Source of the DNA: Candidatus Margulisiibacteriota bacterium
GTDB taxonomy: Bacteria; Margulisbacteria; Riflemargulisbacteria; GWF2-35-9
Direction: 5' to 3'
Length of the DNA stretch: 61,031 bases
Assembly: GCA_028715625.1 (NCBI GenBank)
Contig: JAQURL010000006.1
Coordinates: forward strand, 1-61,031
Part shown: piece by piece, positions 26,113-34,842 of the stretch
Layout: every line of letters begins with the position of its first letter
How positions within the stretch are numbered: the stretch's first letter is position 1
The notes under the pieces: model-generated
What the model saw: only the letters and a program-made list of their open reading frames with translations
The model's database searches: none
Told to the model about the DNA's origin: nothing
Position numbers and translations under genes: made by a program

Positions 26113-26949
26113 ATGGCGAAATCTCAGGTAGAAAAAAATGATCCTGAAGATAAGAATGAAAAAGAAGAAAAAGCTGAGGAATACAGCTTTGACGATCTGG
26201 ACAAAGAAGTAGGCCTGGGTGATATTTTAAAAGAAAAAGATAATATATTTTTTGCTTTCTTTAAAAAGATTTCCTTCGGTTTTATTGTTATCATTATCAG
26301 CATCATTGTCTTTTTCGCCAGTTTTACTATCGGCAAAATGCTCTTTTTGTCTGAAAACGCGCCGGCGAACCGTATTAATTTGAAATCTCTGGAATCCCAG
26401 AATACAGAAATAAATGAGACCGCAATTCCTACACAGAATATAATCCAGGTAAAAGCAGAGGAACCAAAAATTGAAGATAAAAAAGCAGAACCCAAAGAAG
26501 AAAAAGCTGAAACTGCCGTAAAACCAGAACCGGTTAAGGAAGTTCCCAAAAAAGAAGCCAAAAAAGCAATTCTTAAAAAAGTGGAAATCAAAGAACCAGC
26601 TGTTAATTCTGTCAGCGAAACTCCGAAAGAAGAACCCAAGACCGAAGTGAAAAAACAAGAAGTGGCCAAAACCGAGCCCATTAAAGAAGCTCCCAAAAAA
26701 GAAACAGTTGCAACTGAAAAGTACATGGTTATCGCCGGTACATTCATAAATCAAAAAAACGCTGATATCTTGATTGAAGCCTTAAAAAAACTAAACTACA
26801 GTCCGGAAGTAATGACTATTACTAAAAATAACATGAATTATATTCGTGTTATCGCTGGTGTTTACAATAATTTATCGGATGTCAAAAAGCATATAGCACT
26901 GCTAAAAAGCAAAGGATTCGAAAGCTTTTCGCTACCCTATACAAAATGA
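26113..26949 (+). CDS. SPOR-domain membrane protein
   Basis: A 278-residue single-pass inner-membrane protein. ATG 26113 is chosen for its AAAGGAG site. Domains in order: acidic cytoplasmic N-terminus, TM helix at about 53-73, a long Lys/Glu/Pro-rich periplasmic linker (about 100-200), and a C-terminal SPOR domain (about 202-278: YMVIAGTF..QKNADILIEALKKLNY...YIRVIAGVYNN). SPOR domains bind glycan strands stripped of peptides at division sites. Its last 4 nt overlap the mreB start, implying coupled expression of an elongation and a septal-peptidoglycan protein. Confidence 0.9.
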   Translation: MAKSQVEKNDPEDKNEKEEKAEEYSFDDLDKEVGLGDILKEKDNIFFAFFKKISFGFIVIIISIIVFFASFTIGKMLFLSENAPANRINLKSLESQNTEINETAIPTQNIIQVKAEEPKIEDKKAEPKEEKAETAVKPEPVKEVPKKEAKKAILKKVEIKEPAVNSVSETPKEEPKTEVKKQEVAKTEPIKEAPKKETVATEKYMVIAGTFINQKNADILIEALKKLNYSPEVMTITKNNMNYIRVIAGVYNNLSDVKKHIALLKSKGFESFSLPYTK

Positions 26950-27971
26950 TAAATAAAATAATCAGCAAATTCAGAAAAGACATCGGCATAGACTTAGGCA
27001 CAGCAAATATCGTTGTTTATGTAAAAGATCGCGGTATTGTTCTGCGCGAACCTTCTGTTGTGGCTATCGACAAAAACACAAGACAATTCATGGCTATTGG
27101 AAACGAAGCCAAACTTATGGTGGGTCGTACTCCGGGAAATATCATCGCTATCAGACCATTACGTGACGGAGTTATTGTAGACTTTGAAATTTCCGAACAA
27201 ATGATCAGAACTTTTATCAAAAAAGTATATCCCAAGCATTATTTTATGAAACCCAGGGTAATTATCGGCGTCCCTTCCGGCATCACCAACGTGGAACGCC
27301 GTGCGGTTATCGAGGCCGGTCTGCAGGCCGGTTCCAAGGAAGTATTTCTTATAGAAGAACCGATGGCCGCGGCTATTGGAGCCGGACTGCCTATAAATGA
27401 ACCTAACGGACACATGATTGTGGATATCGGTGGCGGTACAACTGAAGTAGCTGTAATATCGCTGGGTGGAATAGTAGTTTCCAAATCTATTCGCGTGGCC
27501 GGGGACGAAATGGATGAGGCCATTGTGAACCATTGCCGCACCAATTACAATCTATTAATCGGCGAACGAACGGCTGAAGCCATCAAAATTCAGATAGGTT
27601 CAGCTTATCCGAAACCTGAAGAAAAAGAAGTAGAAATTAAAGGCAGAGACCTGATCAGCGGTCTGCCGAAAACCTTTACCTTATCCGCCGCTGAAATACG
27701 GCACTGTCTGCTGGAACCGGTCAACACAATTGTTCAAACCATAAAACTGGCACTGGAACAAACACCGCCGGAACTATCTTCGGATATTTTGCAAAAAGGG
27801 ATATTTCTTACTGGCGGCGGTTCTCTTTTGTTCGGTCTGGATAAATTTATCACCGAAGAAACAGGCGTCAAAACCAATATTGTAGACGATCCTTTGTCCA
27901 GCGTGGCTTACGGCACGGGCAAAGTGATGCAGGACCTGGACAAGCATATCAACAAGATACTCTTTCAGTAG
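26946..27971 (+). CDS. mreB: MreB-family actin-like cell-shape protein
   Basis: A 341-residue protein of normal MreB length that polymerises under the inner membrane and guides lateral wall synthesis. Actin-fold ATP motifs are clear: DIGIDLGTANIVVYV (phosphate 1), VDIGGGTTEVAVI (phosphate 2), and LTGGGSLLFGLDKFI (adenosine motif). The N-terminal MINKIISKFRKD segment is a plausible membrane-binding amphipathic stretch. Overlap with the SPOR gene (ATGA) indicates translational coupling. MreC and MreD do not follow; the next genes are convergent. Confidence 0.95.
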   Translation: MINKIISKFRKDIGIDLGTANIVVYVKDRGIVLREPSVVAIDKNTRQFMAIGNEAKLMVGRTPGNIIAIRPLRDGVIVDFEISEQMIRTFIKKVYPKHYFMKPRVIIGVPSGITNVERRAVIEAGLQAGSKEVFLIEEPMAAAIGAGLPINEPNGHMIVDIGGGTTEVAVISLGGIVVSKSIRVAGDEMDEAIVNHCRTNYNLLIGERTAEAIKIQIGSAYPKPEEKEVEIKGRDLISGLPKTFTLSAAEIRHCLLEPVNTIVQTIKLALEQTPPELSSDILQKGIFLTGGGSLLFGLDKFITEETGVKTNIVDDPLSSVAYGTGKVMQDLDKHINKILFQ

Positions 27972-28024
27972 AAAACCTTAATAAGGCTAACAAATTCAGT
28001 TGAAATGTTGCTAAGCTATATAAT

Positions 28025-28094
28025 CACACTTCGCCAAGCTCAGTGTGACATTGACACTATGCACATTTGTCATGCTGAACCTGACGAAGCATGA
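28025..28094. repeat. Two hairpins at the mreB 3' side
   Basis: Stem CACACT / AGTGTG (28025-28030 and 28042-28047) and stem TCATGCT / AGCATGA (28070-28076 and 28088-28094). The second begins with TGTCATGCTGAACCTG, resembling a TGTCAT-type dispersed hairpin element. The pair lies between convergent genes. Confidence 0.5.
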
Positions 28095-28138
28095 ATTAGT
28101 ATATAAGCGATCCTAGTGGGCTCGGAACGACATATTAT

Positions 28139-28291
28139 TTATTTTCCAGCTTTGTCAGGCGTAGTATTACTAATCTTCTTACTGAGCCAGGCAAAAAATA
28201 TCAAAGGCAAAGACGCCAAGCCGGCAATAAGCAGAAATAAAACCAGATAAATAAATCCCTTATAAAATATATCTACTATTGAAACTATCAT
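28139..28291 (-). CDS. Small single-span membrane protein, 50 aa
   Basis: A short ORF running ATG 28291 to TAA 28139. The sequence begins MIVSIVDIFYKGFIYLV and contains one long hydrophobic segment (about residues 12-35) followed by KK and a polar tail, so it is a probable single-pass inner-membrane protein with a positive cytoplasmic end. It lies 9 nt after the S4-protein gene on the same strand, suggesting one transcript. No strong Shine-Dalgarno is visible. Function unknown. Confidence 0.5.
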   Translation of the reverse strand: MIVSIVDIFYKGFIYLVLFLLIAGLASLPLIFFAWLSKKISNTTPDKAGK

Positions 28292-28300
28292 TTCATTGTA

Positions 28301-28513
28301 CTATTCAACAAGAACGGTCTGATTATCATAAGTAACCTTTTGACCTCTGCTTACCTTACATTTTTTTCTGATTTCTATTTTATTGTCCACTTTCACTAAA
28401 AGCTCGGAGATAGCCTGTTTTGCCTGACCGCCGGAACCACAAAGCCCGGTCACTTTCAGTAACTGGCACAATTCTATATAATCACCGCTAATTGTATATT
28501 TTATTATATTCAT
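28301..28513 (-). CDS. S4-domain RNA-binding protein (YaaA/YbcJ type)
   Basis: A 70-residue protein consisting of an S4 RNA-binding fold: YIELCQLLKVTGLCGSGGQAKQAI and then VKVDNKIEIRKKCKVSRGQKV. Small stand-alone S4 proteins of this kind associate with ribosomal RNA in other bacteria. The start overlaps the stop of the upstream EEP gene by 4 nt. Confidence 0.85.
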   Translation of the reverse strand: MNIIKYTISGDYIELCQLLKVTGLCGSGGQAKQAISELLVKVDNKIEIRKKCKVSRGQKVTYDNQTVLVE

Positions 28514-29301
28514 TTCTCCTGCTTCTGATCAGATTCCAAATGTTTTTGCCTATCCTTGACCGAAAACTTACAACTAACCGGTAAATGATCGGAAAAAGTA
28601 ATACCATCAAGAACCTTAAAATCCAGAACCTTAATATCCGGGCTATGTAAAATAAAATCCAGTTGCCTCTTGGGCTTTTTGCTGGGAAAGGATGGAACAT
28701 TGTCTTTATTCATGCTCGATAAACCGGTTGCTGCCATAAATAGCTCAATTTCATGTTCTCCCCAAAAAATATTGAAATCACCGGCCACAATTACGGGCTT
28801 GTCAACTTTTTTAATGAGTTTGTATAAATCACTAAGCTGCCATTGCCTACTTCGGTAAGTGAGAGAAAGATGTATTAAAAAAATATTAAAATCTTCCAGT
28901 TCCAGTTCTATTGCCATCCTTTTCACACCTTTTTTAAAATAATGTATCCTCTTATTTTTTATATCCGGCCTGGTAAGAACTGCGTTACCCTGCATATTCA
29001 TAATCGGAATTTTATGGGCCAGAGAAGACCCTCCGTATTTGGAATTGAAACTGGGATGATAGCCAAGGGCTTTGGCGATATCCTGCGCCTGGTTTTGTTT
29101 ATTAGTTCTAAAGGAACCTCGATCGACTTCTATCAAACCGACAATATCAGGGTCTACACTCTTAATAAATTTGGTAATATGGGAAATATTTCTGGTTGTA
29201 TTTTTCAAATATCCGCTTAAAGGTAAAGGCAGGTTAAATCTCCAACCTCTTCCTGCTCCATAACGAATATTGTAAAGTAAAAAACTGTATTTTTTTGTCA
29301 T
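28510..29301 (-). CDS. Endonuclease/exonuclease/phosphatase-family hydrolase
   Basis: A 263-residue protein with the four metal and catalytic segments of the EEP fold: LLYNIRYG near the N-terminus, VGLIEVD (metal Glu), VAGDFNIF (Asp and Asn), and FSDHLPV (catalytic Asp-His). Members cleave phosphodiester or phosphoester bonds in DNA, sphingomyelin, inositol phosphates or other substrates. No signal peptide is seen, so it is likely cytosolic. It heads a three-gene set with the S4 protein and a small membrane protein. Confidence 0.88.
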   Translation of the reverse strand: MTKKYSFLLYNIRYGAGRGWRFNLPLPLSGYLKNTTRNISHITKFIKSVDPDIVGLIEVDRGSFRTNKQNQAQDIAKALGYHPSFNSKYGGSSLAHKIPIMNMQGNAVLTRPDIKNKRIHYFKKGVKRMAIELELEDFNIFLIHLSLTYRSRQWQLSDLYKLIKKVDKPVIVAGDFNIFWGEHEIELFMAATGLSSMNKDNVPSFPSKKPKRQLDFILHSPDIKVLDFKVLDGITFSDHLPVSCKFSVKDRQKHLESDQKQEK

Positions 29302-29403
29302 TTTGCGTATTCTTGAATTCAGACAATATTATCCCATTTTTACAGTAATTTTGCATATGTTGAATATGTGATATTTAAAAATTTATTTACACAAAAGCAG
29401 AAT

Positions 29404-30195
29404 TTAATAAATATTGTCTTTAGTAGGGAATTTGCCGGAAAGTACATCTTTTCTATAAACGGCAACGGCATTTTTTATAGTGGTATTAAGGTTAGCATAA
29501 CGTTTTAAAAATTTGGGGGTAAAATCTGTATAAAGGCCCAGCAGATCGTGCGTAACAAGTATCTGTCCATCGCAATACCGCCCTGCCCCGATACCGATTG
29601 TAGGTATTGTCAAATTTGAGGTAATTTCCTTGCCCAGCGATTCCGGTATAAGCTCCAGTACAAGTGCCCCCACTCCGGCGTCCTGCAGTTTAAGCGCATC
29701 TTCCTTTAACTTTTCAGCCATGTCCTTGCTTTTACCCTGAATAATATTGCCTCCGATACGATTAATCTGCTGCGGAGTAAAGCCAATATGGCCGATTACA
29801 AGAATGCCAGCCTCTACCATCCGGCTGATTGACTTGAGCACAAATGGAGTGGCGCCTTCTGCTTTAACACCTTTTGCTCCGGCTTTAATCAAAAGGCCGG
29901 CGTTTATTAAAGTGTCTTTCAAGGAAGTATGATAGGACATAAACGGCATATCAGAAATCAGAAGCGAGTTTTTTATACCATTAGCTACAGCCTTAGTGTG
30001 ACGAACCATGTCATCCATGGTTACGTAAACTGTGGACTCATAGCCATAAACAACCACGCCCAGCGTATCTCCAACCAAAATCAGTTCTACGCCGGCTTCA
30101 TCAATTACCCTGGCAGTTAAATAATCATATGCTGTGAGAGCGGCAAATTTTTCACCTTCAGCTTTTTTGTTCTGCAAATATTTGATGGTTATCAT
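29404..30195 (-). CDS. panB: 3-methyl-2-oxobutanoate hydroxymethyltransferase
   Basis: A 263-residue TIM-barrel enzyme of normal length that adds a hydroxymethyl group from 5,10-methylene-tetrahydrofolate to 2-oxoisovalerate, the first step to pantoate and coenzyme A. Diagnostic segments: LTAYDYLTARVIDEAGVELI, VGDTLGVVVYGY (metal Asp), MPFMSYH, EGA, GHIGFTPQ and GIGAGRYCDGQILV. It overlaps cdaA by 4 nt and ends the cimA-lysA-cdaA-panB operon. Confidence 0.96.
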   Translation of the reverse strand: MITIKYLQNKKAEGEKFAALTAYDYLTARVIDEAGVELILVGDTLGVVVYGYESTVYVTMDDMVRHTKAVANGIKNSLLISDMPFMSYHTSLKDTLINAGLLIKAGAKGVKAEGATPFVLKSISRMVEAGILVIGHIGFTPQQINRIGGNIIQGKSKDMAEKLKEDALKLQDAGVGALVLELIPESLGKEITSNLTIPTIGIGAGRYCDGQILVTHDLLGLYTDFTPKFLKRYANLNTTIKNAVAVYRKDVLSGKFPTKDNIY

Positions 30196-31043
30196 TTTTC
30201 AGCCAGCAGGTCTTTAAGAACATCAGCAACATTGTTAAAAAAACTATCGGGCTTTTTGCCTTCCTGCTCATCTAACTGAAGCAACACTAACAGATGCTCC
30301 TGCAATTTTTTCCTGGATAAACGACGATAAAGTTTTCCGTTTATGGCCATAGAAATTATTCCGGTTTCTTCGGAAGTAACCAGTACGATAGCATCGGTAA
30401 TTTCAGCCAGACCAAGGGCAGCCCTGTGTCTGGTACCTATGGTACGGTCCTTGAGCTTGCTCTGTGTAAGCGGCAGCAAACAGCTGGCCGAAACAATAGT
30501 ATTGCCCTGAATAATTACAGCACCGTCATGTAAAGGATTGCGGCCGTAAAAAATACTGACCAGCAATTCCGCGGAAAATTCGGCTTTCAATTCAATCCCG
30601 GTGTCTTTGATATGCTCGAGGTCATTTATCTGCTCAATAACGATTATGGAACCAATCCTGTTTTCGGAAAAATATTCGATAACTTTGACCAGGTTTTGTA
30701 CCATCTGAATAGTCAACATATCCTCATTTTCTTTTTTATCCATAAAATACTGTCGCAATTGCGTGCTTCGGCCCAGTTTTTCCAGCAACTGTCTAAGCTC
30801 CGGTTGAAACACAATGATGAATATCAGAAGAACGATAGTGGTAAGCTTTTGCATCAGCCAGCTCACGGTAAAAAGTTGAAGGAAATAGCTGATGGCATAA
30901 AAAACCATAATAATAAATACACCATTAAGCAGTTGTTTGGCTTTATGGTTACTGGTCCATTTAAACAGATAATAGATGGCTACAGAAATAATGGTCACAT
31001 CAACCAAGTCCTGCCAGCGCAACGTTGATAATATTTCTAACAT
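30192..31043 (-). CDS. cdaA: Diadenylate cyclase (CdaA/DacA type)
   Basis: A 283-residue membrane enzyme that makes cyclic di-AMP from two ATP. Three N-terminal hydrophobic spans (about 14-85) precede a DAC domain with HDGA (Asp173-Gly174-Ala175), GTRHRAALG (Arg205-His206-Arg207) and SEETGIIS. All key residues are present. Cyclic di-AMP controls potassium and wall homeostasis. Instead of the common ybbR-glmM neighbours, it overlaps lysA by 7 nt and panB by 4 nt, tying it to diaminopimelate/lysine and pantothenate synthesis. Confidence 0.94.
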   Translation of the reverse strand: MLEILSTLRWQDLVDVTIISVAIYYLFKWTSNHKAKQLLNGVFIIMVFYAISYFLQLFTVSWLMQKLTTIVLLIFIIVFQPELRQLLEKLGRSTQLRQYFMDKKENEDMLTIQMVQNLVKVIEYFSENRIGSIIVIEQINDLEHIKDTGIELKAEFSAELLVSIFYGRNPLHDGAVIIQGNTIVSASCLLPLTQSKLKDRTIGTRHRAALGLAEITDAIVLVTSEETGIISMAINGKLYRRLSRKKLQEHLLVLLQLDEQEGKKPDSFFNNVADVLKDLLAEK

Positions 31044-32335
31044 TTCACATCATTCCTTATGATATCCCGCAAAGTCTCTCTTTTTAAGACAAGAGTATCC
31101 TTGCCGTTTTCCACAAAAACCATAGCCGGTTTTCTATAGCGATTATAATTGCTGGACATCGAATAATTGTACGCGCCGGTCGCGTATACTGCCAGAATAT
31201 CACCTGCCTCGGCTGACGGCAAAGAAATATCTCTGATCAAAATATCTCCTGACTCACAAAATTTTCCGGCAATGGAATAAATTTTATTTTTGCCTTTTTT
31301 CATTTTACCGGCAAGATCAGCTTCATACTTGGCACCATAGGTAATCGGTCTGGGATTATCGGCCATACCGCCATCAATTGTAAGGAATGTTCTGATATCG
31401 GGTATTTCCTTAACTGCGCCTATAGTATACAGAGTTACACCGGCATTAGCTACTATTGAACGTCCTGGTTCCAGAATAATCGTGGGCTGCAATGGATATT
31501 TGTTTTCTTTTAAGGCAGCTTTCAGCTTCCTGGCTATGGCTTCGATAAATTCATTTATTGCAGGCGGATCATCTTCCCGGGTATATTTTATGCCCATACC
31601 TCCGCCGATGCTGATATCCGTACAAACAATCTTTTTTTCTTTATAAATCAGCATGCACATATTGAAAAGTCTTTCGATGAGAACTTCAAAGGGATAAAAG
31701 TCAAAAATCTGCGAACCAATATGCGCGTGCAATCCCTGAAAATTAAATATTTTCAGTTTCAGGGCTTCGTCCAGAATATCTAAAAGTTGTTCCTTCAAAA
31801 CACCGAACTTGGTGTCGCGCTTGCCGGTTTGAATAAATTCGTGAGTATGAGCATCTATTTCCGGAACGACACGGAACAGTATGTTTATCTTATTTTTCAT
31901 TTTCAGTCTAGTATACGCGTCTTTGATACGTTTCAGTTCCGAAGAATTATCCACGACGATACATCCTATCTCATTTTTCAGAGCCAGCTCAATTTCAGCC
32001 ATGGTTTTATTGTTACCATGAAAATAAGCTTTTTTCAGAGAAACACCGGCATTTAGCAGGGTAAAAATTTCACCATCCGAGATAACATCGAAATAAAGCC
32101 CCTCCTTGTCCAGCAATTGATAGAGAGCAGTAAGTGATAATGCCTTGCTGGCAAAAGCAATTCTGGTGTGAGGATAATATTTTTCAAGTGTACGGTATTC
32201 CTTAACAATCTGTTTGATCGTGGCCACGTCCATTACATAAAGCGGAGTTCCATGCTTTTTCGCCAGGTCCAGGGCATCAATTTTCCCTATCTCCAGATGG
32301 CCTTTGCTGTTTATCTTGGCTGTAAGCGGTTTCAT
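31037..32335 (-). CDS. lysA: Diaminopimelate decarboxylase
   Basis: A 432-residue PLP-dependent fold-III decarboxylase converting meso-diaminopimelate to lysine. Visible marks: FASKALS with the PLP lysine, HGNNK, the GGGMG phosphate-binding loop, EPGRSIVANAG, and the C-terminal CESGD catalytic Cys plus YATGAYNYSM. It has a good AAAAGGAAAAAGG site and follows cimA by 27 nt. Confidence 0.95.
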   Translation of the reverse strand: MKPLTAKINSKGHLEIGKIDALDLAKKHGTPLYVMDVATIKQIVKEYRTLEKYYPHTRIAFASKALSLTALYQLLDKEGLYFDVISDGEIFTLLNAGVSLKKAYFHGNNKTMAEIELALKNEIGCIVVDNSSELKRIKDAYTRLKMKNKINILFRVVPEIDAHTHEFIQTGKRDTKFGVLKEQLLDILDEALKLKIFNFQGLHAHIGSQIFDFYPFEVLIERLFNMCMLIYKEKKIVCTDISIGGGMGIKYTREDDPPAINEFIEAIARKLKAALKENKYPLQPTIILEPGRSIVANAGVTLYTIGAVKEIPDIRTFLTIDGGMADNPRPITYGAKYEADLAGKMKKGKNKIYSIAGKFCESGDILIRDISLPSAEAGDILAVYATGAYNYSMSSNYNRYRKPAMVFVENGKDTLVLKRETLRDIIRNDVKC

Positions 32336-32362
32336 CCTTTTTCCTTTTAGATGCTTTGAATT

Positions 32363-33937
32363 TTAATTCTTTACAGTTTCTTTTAATAATTTATATTCGA
32401 CACTGTCTACCAGGGCATTCCAGCTGGCTTCTATTATATTGCTGCTTACACCTACTGTTTGCCAGGTTTCATGATCATCGGCAGACTCAACGATTACTCT
32501 GACTTTGGCATCGGTACCCTTCTTGCTATTTAAAACTCTGACCTTATAGTCGGTTAAATGCATATCTTCGATTTGCGGATATTTTCTTTTTAAAGCCTTT
32601 CTAAACGCGTGATCCAGGGCACTAACGGGACCATTACCTTCTCCGGCTGTATGTACGACTTCTCCGTCAATCATAATCTTTACTGTCGCCTCAATTACAT
32701 AGGTATCATCACCTTGTTGATCATTAATTATCCGAAAGCCCATCAATTTAAAAAACGGTTTATATTTTTTGGTAGCCCTGCGCAGCATAAGCTCAAATGA
32801 AGCTTCTCCTTCTTCAAACTGATAGCCCATTTGTTCAAGTTCTTTGACATCATTCAGCAATTTCTTAATTTCATCACTTTTGGGGTCAATATTGATACCA
32901 AACTCTTTAGCCTTGTATTCCAGGTTACTTAAACCGGACTGATCGGACACGACAACTCTCTGCTGATTACCGACAAGCTTCGGGTCCAGATGTTCATAAG
33001 TTTCGGGATTTTTCAATATGGCGCTGACATGAATTCCACCTTTATGTGAAAACGCCGAACGTCCCACATAGGGTTGATGATAATTGGGCGCGATATTTAC
33101 TATCTCGCTGACATGACGAGACAAAGATGTGAGCTCATCCATTTTCTTGACCTGAGAGGTCTTTTCTTTCATTTTTAAAACAAGCGCCGGAATAATAGAA
33201 CAGAGATTGGCATTACCGCAGCGTTCACCATAACCGTTAATTGTTCCCTGTACCTGTATACAACCTTCATGGACTGCCAGAAGAGAATTGGCCACGGCCA
33301 TGTCTCCGTCATTATGCGCGTGAATACCCAGCGGAGTTTTAATTTTTGTTTTAACTTCTCTAATAATCCGGACAACATCGTTAGCCAGAGTGCCACCATT
33401 GGTATCGCAAAGCACAAGAACATCCGCACCACCTTTGGCTGCTGCTTGTAAACACTTAATGGCATACTGCGGATTGCGCTTGTAGCCGTCAAAAAAATGT
33501 TCGGCGTCAAAAAAAACTTCCCGGAAATGTTTCTTTAAATAGGCAAGAGAATCCTCGATGAGCTCCAGGTTTTTCTCAAGGCTTATTTTCAAAGCTTCGG
33601 TAACATGAAAGTCCCAGGTTTTACCGAAAATACAAGCACCATCAGGTTTGGCCGCTATCAAAGCATTCAGGTTGGCGTCTTCTTCAGCGCTGTTTTTGGC
33701 CCTTCTGGTGCTGCCAAAAGCAATTATCTTTGAGTGTTTCAGTTTTAATTTGCGTACCTCTTTAAAATATTCAATAGCTTTGGGATTGGAAAAAGGCCAG
33801 CCGCCTTCAATATAATCCATTCCAAAATCATCCAGCAGTCTGGTAATGCGCAGTTTGTCCTGCAGGGTAAAAGAAATACCCTCGGACTGCTCACCATCCC
33901 GTAATGTCGTATCAAAAATTTTAATCATGTTTGTCAT
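32363..33937 (-). CDS. cimA: (R)-citramalate synthase
   Basis: A 524-residue HMGL-like TIM-barrel enzyme with a C-terminal LeuA-type regulatory domain. The N-terminus FDTTLRDGEQSEGISF carries the catalytic Arg-Asp, and HAHNDGDMAVANSL supplies metal His residues. The length and the region FSHKGGIHVSAILKNPETYEH match citramalate synthase and distinguish it from 2-isopropylmalate synthase. It condenses pyruvate with acetyl-CoA for a threonine-independent isoleucine route. It starts the cimA-lysA-cdaA-panB operon from a promoter only 8 nt upstream of the ATG. Confidence 0.92.
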   Translation of the reverse strand: MTNMIKIFDTTLRDGEQSEGISFTLQDKLRITRLLDDFGMDYIEGGWPFSNPKAIEYFKEVRKLKLKHSKIIAFGSTRRAKNSAEEDANLNALIAAKPDGACIFGKTWDFHVTEALKISLEKNLELIEDSLAYLKKHFREVFFDAEHFFDGYKRNPQYAIKCLQAAAKGGADVLVLCDTNGGTLANDVVRIIREVKTKIKTPLGIHAHNDGDMAVANSLLAVHEGCIQVQGTINGYGERCGNANLCSIIPALVLKMKEKTSQVKKMDELTSLSRHVSEIVNIAPNYHQPYVGRSAFSHKGGIHVSAILKNPETYEHLDPKLVGNQQRVVVSDQSGLSNLEYKAKEFGINIDPKSDEIKKLLNDVKELEQMGYQFEEGEASFELMLRRATKKYKPFFKLMGFRIINDQQGDDTYVIEATVKIMIDGEVVHTAGEGNGPVSALDHAFRKALKRKYPQIEDMHLTDYKVRVLNSKKGTDAKVRVIVESADDHETWQTVGVSSNIIEASWNALVDSVEYKLLKETVKN

Positions 33938-33945
33938 TTCTACTT

Positions 33946-33974
33946 ATTATAGTAAGCTTTTATACTCTTAGCAA
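33946..33974 (-). promoter_or_regulatory. Strong leaderless promoter of the cimA operon
   Basis: On the minus strand: -35 TTGCTA (33974-33969), 17-bp spacer, consensus -10 TATAAT (33951-33946). Eight nt separate the -10 from the ATG at 33937 and no Shine-Dalgarno is present. Confidence 0.7.
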
Positions 33975-33998
33975 ATATAGAATTAAGAATGTAACCAC

Positions 33999-34095
33999 AG
34001 GACAAGTTTGTCCTAAAATGTCATCCTCTGGCTTGACCAGAGGATCCAGCTTTCTGTATACCTTATAAATACCGGATTCCCGTTTTCACGGGAAT
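33999..34095. repeat. Cluster of three hairpins between queC and cimA
   Basis: AGGACAA/TTGTCCT (33999-34014), ATCCTCTGG/CCAGAGGAT (34023-34045, loop CTTGA) and ATTCCCGT/ACGGGAAT (34076-34095, loop TTTC). The latter two are flanked by TGTCAT or ATGACA, like the unit at 16081. They lie downstream of queC and may end its transcript. Confidence 0.6.
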
Positions 34096-34161
34096 GACAA
34101 TTTTAACAGATTTATTTATTTTCAAATAGTTTGTGACACATTGGGATATGGTATCAACCAA

Positions 34162-34818
34162 TTAAAGCAGAGGGTCTTTTATTCCCGCGTCCTTAAATCC
34201 CTTGGCGCGCAAAAGGCAGGCCGGACATTTGCCGCAGGGCGCTTTCCCTCCCAGATAACAGGTATGAGTAAATTTGAGCATTTTCAACATACCTAATTCA
34301 CGTGCCAGTTCCACAGTTTCTTTTTTGGTTTTATGAATGAGCGGTGTATGAATGACAAAAGGGAACTCCATGCCCAGAGAAATGGTTTTCTGCTGGCTCT
34401 TTATAGTCTCTTCACGGCAATCCGGATAACCGCTGTAATCCACCTGGGAAACACCCAGTACCAGGTTGGGTATGCCCTGTTCGTAAGCATAGGCCGCGGC
34501 AATATTTATAAAAATCAAGTTCCTGCCGGGCACAAAGGTGCTGGGCAAGTTATTCTTTTTATTTATTTTTATAGCGTTTTCTGTAACCAGAGCATTTGAC
34601 GATAAATCTTTATAAAAATTTATTTTTATAACTTTATGCTGCACCTGAGCCAGTTTGGCAATCTTTCGAGCGCAACCTATCTCCCGCTTATGCCTCTGTC
34701 CATAGTCAAAGGTAACGGCTTTTACAAGTTTAAACTTTTTTTTGGACCAATACAGAGCAGTTGTAGAATCCTGACCACCGCTAAGAATTATAAGCGCAGC
34801 ATGTTTGTTGATATTCAT
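34162..34818 (-). CDS. queC: 7-cyano-7-deazaguanine synthase
   Basis: A 218-residue PP-loop ATPase converting 7-carboxy-7-deazaguanine to preQ0 in queuosine biosynthesis. It has the PP-loop LSGGQDSTTAL near residue 12, a VPGRNLIFINIAAAYA helix, and the C-terminal zinc-binding set CYLGGKAPCGKCPACLLR. Length is typical. No other queuosine genes are in the window. Confidence 0.95.
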   Translation of the reverse strand: MNINKHAALIILSGGQDSTTALYWSKKKFKLVKAVTFDYGQRHKREIGCARKIAKLAQVQHKVIKINFYKDLSSNALVTENAIKINKKNNLPSTFVPGRNLIFINIAAAYAYEQGIPNLVLGVSQVDYSGYPDCREETIKSQQKTISLGMEFPFVIHTPLIHKTKKETVELARELGMLKMLKFTHTCYLGGKAPCGKCPACLLRAKGFKDAGIKDPLL

Positions 34819-34826
34819 CGAGGATG

Positions 34827-34835
34827 ATTATATCA
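34827..34835 (-). promoter_or_regulatory. Extended -10 promoter of queC, leaderless
   Basis: On the minus strand: TGA-TATAAT (TATAAT 34832-34827), an extended -10 with no good -35. Eight nt lie between it and the ATG at 34818, leaving no room for a leader or a preQ1 riboswitch. Confidence 0.55.
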
Positions 34836-34842
34836 TAAATTC

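Noticed and set aside
26124-26754. Two long minus-strand ORFs of 207 and 175 codons
   Set aside because: They lie opposite the SPOR gene, are low-complexity Ser/Phe-rich mirror translations of its Lys/Glu/Pro linker, and have no Shine-Dalgarno.
26946-26966. MreB N-terminus MINKIIS as a member of the shared motif
   Set aside because: MreB is a core cytoskeletal protein; the match probably reflects a Lys-rich amphipathic start and is used as a warning about the motif.
34819-34842. preQ1 riboswitch before queC
   Set aside because: Only 24 nt separate queC from the next gene and a -10 hexamer sits 8 nt before the start, leaving no room.
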